This document shows, piece by piece, positions 59,036 to 64,000 of a DNA stretch of 64,000 nucleotides (the stretch's first letter is position 1; each line of letters begins with the position of its first letter). A program made the position numbers and the translations under genes. Source of the DNA: Glebionis coronaria (lineage: Eukaryota; Streptophyta; Magnoliopsida; Asterales; Asteraceae). The notes beneath the pieces were generated by a model that searched no databases, was not told the origin of the DNA, and saw only the letters and a program-made list of their open reading frames with translations. The stretch spans positions 297,286,364 through 297,350,363 of the forward strand of contig CM046877.1 in assembly GCA_025667525.1 (NCBI GenBank), read 5' to 3'.

Positions 59036-61735
59036 GGTCACACCATTTTACAAAATCTTAAACCTAGCATCTATGCTTGAGTCTTCGATCTTGTTCTTGT
59101 GAATATGCTTGATGTGATCTTTGACTTTAGTCTTGAGCTTGTTTCCTTGCCTTGACCTTGTGCATTCATCACTTGTGATATTCGCCTCTTCGTGACGTCA
59201 TGTTCCACATACTTATACCTTTAAATTTTTGAAAGCTTGAGAGTTTGATACAGCGGAAGACTTGACCTTCAGACTTTCTTGAATTTGTTGAAGTACTAAG
59301 TGTATGTAGTATAAGCATGTGGTGACGACTTCTTCTGGATTATACACCGCAATGCCACCTTCTTATTACGCTGCATAAGACAGTTAGCAACAAACCATAT
59401 ACACGGATGAAATGGCCTTGAACATTTCATTCTAATTCGGTAGCATTTTACCTTCGGTCGGTGAAGACCGTTGGACGATATTAAATATCGTACTTGTGGC
59501 AGGTAGTTTCAATAAAGAACCTCCTTGATAAGATTTCGCGGGTAAACCCGTTCTCTTTACTCGACCGTCCAAAGCTGACTGCGAACGTAAAGAGTGAATC
59601 ATTTGGATAATATTATCCGCATGATTTGAAGCCGTCAATTCATGTTCCTGGAACAAGTGAAGTTCAATTAAGAACCGCACCATCGTTGCTTTCCAGTTGT
59701 CAGGAGCTTGATTCGTATAGAATCTTGCAAGTTACCTACCAAGTGCTGTTTGATGTTAACACTAGAAGGATTTCCCTTCGTCACTGTAAATACTTAATAG
59801 TATTACTCTGAATGTTCTGGCAAGATCACTAAGATATTGCGTAGAGGCCTGGAACGTGTTTAAATTCATTTAAGAGTTTAAACCACTGTTGCTTTCCAGT
59901 TATCACAAGTTTGATTCATAAAGAATCGCACAAGCACCTACCATGAGCTTTTTGACGTTCGCTCAAGAAGGATTTCCATCTTCATTGTAAATACTTTCGT
60001 ATTACTCAGATGTTCAGGCAAGATCATGAAGATTTTGCGTAGGACTCTTAATATCTTTCTTACTTTTCACATTGTGTGAACAAGCAAGGAATAATGAAAA
60101 ATGTGTCCTAATGAGATATTTGATGATCTCAAATGGCTCTAGACTCGATCGTGCATTTTGGATTTTAGTGATCGGAGGCTGGAGAGGAGTGCCACCTTTT
60201 CAATACCAATTTATTCGGAGTGAATAAATCAATAGATAATGCGTTGTCTCCGTGTGATTAAAACAAATATCTTTTGAGAGATATCTAAGTTAGCTGGGAT
60301 GGGTTGTGCCTTGCATCACTGGGTCCATGATGTCTATCTTCAATATCAAGAATCATTAAAAATGATCTCAATAGCATATGAATTGACCCAGTTTCTGCCT
60401 AAGGTTGTAAGGAGGGCTTCTTTCTTTACACCCTTTATCTTTACAATTCTTTTTCATTCTTCAACCCCTTCAATGCTTACCAATACGTCATCACTAGCAC
60501 CTTTTTGTGATTGTTCCAGTGCTAACTTAAGTACTTGGTCGGCATTCAGCTACTTTCACAATCTTTCTCCATCTTTCCTAAGGACTACTATTGCTAGCTA
60601 TGGAATGTCCTTGGGAAGATTCCTCCGGTTCTAGAGAAATCATTGGACTTTAACCTATCCTACCATCCTTATGTCACCACAATCTTCACCGTCGTGAATA
60701 GAGATGTTTTGGGTAAGTGTATGTCACCATGAAATCCATTTTGAAGTGCAAATCCATTTTGCTTCCCCTTAACATATGCCACGATATCCGAAAACATTTC
60801 GCACATGTCAGGATGAGCTAACACGTTAAGTCAAACCATTTGTGATTAATCATTTCCCATATTAAATCACATTTTCTCCCCCATATTAAAAATATTAACC
60901 CAATCGATGTTTTTAATATCAATTGATTTAATAGCATTTTAAGAAAATTTGGGAAGAAAAATACAAAGCCAAGTATCTTCATGAGTTACACAAGCTCCCC
61001 CTCAAATTAATGAGGGTCTACTTGAAATGTAAATTAATTACCTTTTAAACACAATAGTAAGGTATTTATCACGTGCAAAGATCATATATGATAATGAATT
61101 CACAATATTAGCAATTTACGAGGTTGGACCTGAATGATGGAGAACATCATATGAAAGAAGCACATGGTTCTTGTTCACGAATGTTGGTCTTCCTCGTAAC
61201 TTCTGAACTTATCTTCCCCTTTACACCACATGGACAATTGATATTGTTGTCTTGACAACAACTTGTGAACTATGGCACTTTCGGCATCGAAGATTCTGAA
61301 TGCTGGACAATTGCTCCCCCTCAATTGTTGACCCGTGTTCTACTTAAAGAGCTGTAGTCGTCGTTTGAGCAGTCGCATCGTCTAGTATGTAGATATCAAT
61401 TGCAACGAACTTCGGATTGTGGAGTTGATAACTTCGGATTGTAGAGTCAAAGCTTTCCGGTGAAATGCTTGACTTCAATGTGAAAAGCGGGTTACTATCG
61501 GAAATAATAGCAAACCATATGGAGCATGTTTTAAATCGTTTAAACTTCTGCTCGAACTTTATCTACAACCCCGTATCATTATTGAACGACATTTCTAGGT
61601 TCGTAAATATTATCGATTCCAGAAGACATGCTCTTTTTATCAAAACATATCTGAACACACAATTTTAAAAGATTTAAAAAACCTTTTGAAAAATTCTTGA
61701 AAAAGTGTGTTCATAGTTTTGAAAAACAATTACTT
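59036..61735 (-). other. 3' region of the right copia element, non-coding
   Basis: Matches the left element up to about 61020, including the about 200-bp duplication (59640-60040) and internal purine tracts (complements near 60762, 60874 and 60994). From 61020 to 61735 I see no match in the window and no gene; plus frame 61465-61668 has no known motif. The antisense frame 60299-60634 is discussed in findings. Confidence 0.65.
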
Positions 61736-62590
61736 GAGCTTAAGATTTTGAATATCTTAAAAGCGAGCTCAAGTCCGAGAAATTGTGAACTTCCCGTTGT
61801 TAAGGATAAGTTACCATCGGCGATAAACTTTCCTTTTATCTGAAGGACGAGTCCTAAGCTGACATTTACTTAGAAGTCGTTTTCATGAGCTTGAAAACTT
61901 TGACTGTTTTAACGGAAAGCTCATGACCGAGAAAGGTTAATTTCTCGTTATGAGGAAAAGTTCTCTTATTTAAAAGATACACTTTCCTTTCTGAGCTTAA
62001 AACTTCGAATGTTTTAATACAAGCTCATGACCGAGAAATGTTAATTTCTCGTTATGAGGATAAGTTATCATAAAAGATAATCTTTCCTTTATTTGAAGTT
62101 CGAGTTACATTCTGACATTTAACTGTAAGTCATTGTGCATGAGCTTAAAACCTTTGAATGTTTTTTATATAAGCTCATGCCCGAGAAAAATTAATTTCTC
62201 GTTGTAAGGATAAGTTTATCATCGGCGATAAACTTTCCTACCTTTGAAGAACAGGGCATAAACTGTAATGTGATTATACGCCATTGTTCATGAGCTTAAA
62301 AACGTTGAATGTTTTTAATATAAGCTCATGCCCGAGAAAAATTAATTTCTCGTTGTAAGGATAAGTGTATCATCAGCGATAAACTTTCCTTTCTTTTGAG
62401 AGCGAGTTACAGTATGTTATGTGACTGTAAGTCCTATACACGAGCTTAAAACCGTTGAATGGTTTTAGTGTAAGCTCGTGTCCGAGAAAACTTAATTTCT
62501 CGTTGTGAGGGTAAGTTATCGTTGACGAGATAAGCTTCCCTTTCTCTGAAGTTCGGGTCATAGACTGTGATTTGAATGTGAGCCACGAGT
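61736..62590. repeat. Tandem array of six about 150-bp units, each with three inverted repeats
   Basis: Units start with GAGCTT at 61736, 61887, 61995, 62141, 62292 and 62442 (spacings 151, 108, 146, 151, 150), with a degenerate start at 62588. Each has GAGCTTAAAAC ... GTTTTAATATAAGCTC, then CCGAGAAA ... TTTCTCG, then GGATAAGTTTATC ... GATAAACTTTCC. Arms stay complementary while units vary. No frame runs through it. Confidence 0.85.
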
Positions 62591-62595
62591 TAAGC

Positions 62596-64000
62596 TTAAC
62601 CATGAATTCCCTGAGACACTTGTTTCTCTGATATCTGCTTCTTCAGCAACCAAACCCTGAGAGTATCCTTTGTTGAACAGTATACAATGATTGAACCGCT
62701 TCGTTCTTTTGGAACATCAACTTTGGTACCTGCATTCTCATTAGGAATTTGCATGCTTTGACGTTGGTTAGCGATATCATATATAGAAGCACATGGGGGT
62801 TCACAGTTGGCTTTACTTGTGTCAGAAACGACCTGAGTAGATGAGTCACTTATCTTAGCTGGCAAACGTTTCCTTTTATAGAAAACCCTAAGTTTAGGCT
62901 TAAGTAAAGTATCATCTTTATCAATTTCCTCCCTAGTAGTCTTAGTAGAATCGGAGACTATCCTAGTTAAAGGGCACTCGTTTCCTACAAGAGTGAAAGT
63001 TCTACCAGTGGGGCGCCAAACTTTACCAAAGGGTTTGATTTTAGCTATCCACTGGGACTTAATTCTAGCACGAGAGTTCACCTCATCAAGTAATTTCTTG
63101 ACACAAGAATCATGATTTGCCGTAAAGACACATCTTCTACATGTTTTACAAGTATCATATTTAATGTCCGAGTATTTCCTAGATGATTGATCGATGCTCC
63201 TAGGAGATGACATGCTACGGTTAGCAGTGTTGGGTAATCTAGAAGGCATCTTACTAGGATTGACATTGCTATCTCTTACATGTGTATTTTGCATAACTTC
63301 CCTTAGACCAGATTTATGGAAAACGTCATTTGAACTAGTTCTAGACGTGGTCTTGGTATTTTTAGGGAAAATAGAGGCAATCATGTGATTAGGTCTTGCC
63401 AAAGCTGTTTTGATCACATTGGGCCTAGTTGCTGGAGTGACTGGTCTAGGAAAATGAACCAAATCAACTTGGGAGGCAAACCGCGGTCTCGAGGATTGTG
63501 GTCGCTCGGATCTAAATGCAGTAGGTTGTCTGACGAACTGATTTGTAGGCGGTTTCCCCAAGATTGATGGTTTTTCAAGCTTAGTGTCCACACTAGGTCC
63601 TCTACTTTTCCTTAACTCGTTTTTCAATGCGGCTATAGCAAAGACCTTTTCCTGTACTTGATCCTTTAATGTCTGATTCTCTTTAAGCACTCTATCTTGG
63701 GATGCCAATTTAGACTCTAGTAACTGAATTTGTTTCAAAAGAGTATCCTTTTCAGCTTTAGAATCTAAAACTTTTTGATCCAATTTTCTTTCAAGAACAA
63801 CGTTTGACTTTTCAAGTTTTTCAAAATATGTTTCAAATTTGTCCGTTTTCTTAGAAAATTCAAGTTTGGCATCCTCAAGATCTTTTGATTGTTGAGCTAC
63901 AATCGTTTCTAGCTCTCTAATCTTGGAATCAGAAGCAGTCACTGAAGCAGTTATAAGACAATTATCATGATGTTTAGCATTTTGAACACTTTCTCCCCCA
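62596..64000 (-). CDS. Copia gag-like coiled-coil protein, open to the window edge
   Basis: The minus-strand frame is open from 64000 to a stop at 62596-62598 (about 467 codons); the GTG at 63942 is internal. Residues about 20-130 are heptad-like and charged (KIRELETIVAQQSKDLED, KLEKSNVVLERKL), a likely coiled coil. A basic Ser/Pro-rich part follows, then CKTCRRCVFTANHDSC, a Cys/His cluster that may bind zinc, then KVWRPTGRTFTLVGNECPLTRI, a motif I recall from Asteraceae copia gag-pol proteins between the zinc knuckle and protease/integrase. In those the polyprotein goes on into integrase and RT; here it stops after about 110 more residues of Lys/Asp/Thr-rich text, next to the tandem array. 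Likely role: particle-forming structural protein of a non-autonomous or truncated element. Identification rests on memory of the family. Confidence 0.7.
   Translation of the reverse strand, partial: GGESVQNAKHHDNCLITASVTASDSKIRELETIVAQQSKDLEDAKLEFSKKTDKFETYFEKLEKSNVVLERKLDQKVLDSKAEKDTLLKQIQLLESKLASQDRVLKENQTLKDQVQEKVFAIAALKNELRKSRGPSVDTKLEKPSILGKPPTNQFVRQPTAFRSERPQSSRPRFASQVDLVHFPRPVTPATRPNVIKTALARPNHMIASIFPKNTKTTSRTSSNDVFHKSGLREVMQNTHVRDSNVNPSKMPSRLPNTANRSMSSPRSIDQSSRKYSDIKYDTCKTCRRCVFTANHDSCVKKLLDEVNSRARIKSQWIAKIKPFGKVWRPTGRTFTLVGNECPLTRIVSDSTKTTREEIDKDDTLLKPKLRVFYKRKRLPAKISDSSTQVVSDTSKANCEPPCASIYDIANQRQSMQIPNENAGTKVDVPKERSGSIIVYCSTKDTLRVWLLKKQISEKQVSQGIHG

Larger units (their letters stand above)
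58641..64000 (-). mobile_element. Copia element of the left-edge family, opposite orientation, no pol seen
   Basis: Reading right to left: gag-like coiled-coil ORF, tandem array, 3' region with repeated purine tracts, LTR. The 3' region matches the left element (1750-3912). RT, RNase H and the integrase core are absent between 62596 and 58905, so it is internally deleted or a non-autonomous derivative. The 5' LTR is beyond the window. Confidence 0.75.

Noticed and set aside
61736..62590. Regular repeats at the right end as a CRISPR array
   Set aside because: Units are about 150 bp, diverged, without unique spacers of constant size, and the window is plant nuclear DNA.

Overview
This window is plant nuclear DNA made almost entirely of nested LTR retrotransposons. 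I see no convincing host protein-coding gene, tRNA, rRNA or CRISPR. A plant of the daisy family (Asteraceae) is my best guess. It rests on recalled resemblance of two element-encoded proteins (the ORF at the left edge and the coiled-coil protein at the right edge) to proteins common in Tanacetum/Artemisia-type genomes. I could not run a search, so the family is an inference.

Layout. (1) 1-4243: 3' end of a Ty1/copia element on +, probably Sirevirus-type: an extra ORF, a long 3' region with several polypurine tracts, and a 3' LTR. (2) 4244-7440: AT-rich spacer with no recognisable gene. (3) 7441-16352: a degraded Ty3/gypsy Tekay/Del-like chromovirus on -, with a 2.66-kb 5' LTR, a tRNA-iMet primer site and a 3' LTR cut to 0.85 kb. 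It sits inside the 5' LTR of the next element. (4) 16353-32925: a decayed Athila-type Ty3/gypsy element on + (element A). Its 3' region holds a 3.77-kb solo LTR with a perfect GAGAC target duplication. (5) 32926-58000: a pile of a second Athila-like family (B). B' on - is inserted in A's 3' LTR. B on + is inserted in B' and carries a nearly continuous gag-pol frame (48222-53868) with scattered stops and one frameshift. B'' on - is inserted in the tail of B.

(6) The A-LTR/B'/B-LTR block is tandemly duplicated (30619-40178 and 40176-46522). After the duplication, a 3.18-kb non-autonomous copia-type element (36779-39959, 444-bp LTRs, TSD GGAAT) entered the first copy only; the second copy preserves the empty site. 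(7) 58641-64000: a second member of the left-edge copia family on -, with an LTR, the 3' region and a gag-like coiled-coil protein, but no visible pol. Between the gag-like ORF and the 3' region lies a roughly 150-bp tandem array in which each unit encodes three inverted repeats.

No host pathway is visible. The elements illustrate insertion, decay, LTR-LTR recombination and segmental duplication in order. The least ordinary signals are the triple-hairpin array (61736-62590), the stem-loop placed directly after the TATA box in LTRs of unrelated families, and the tandem duplication with a filled and an empty insertion site.
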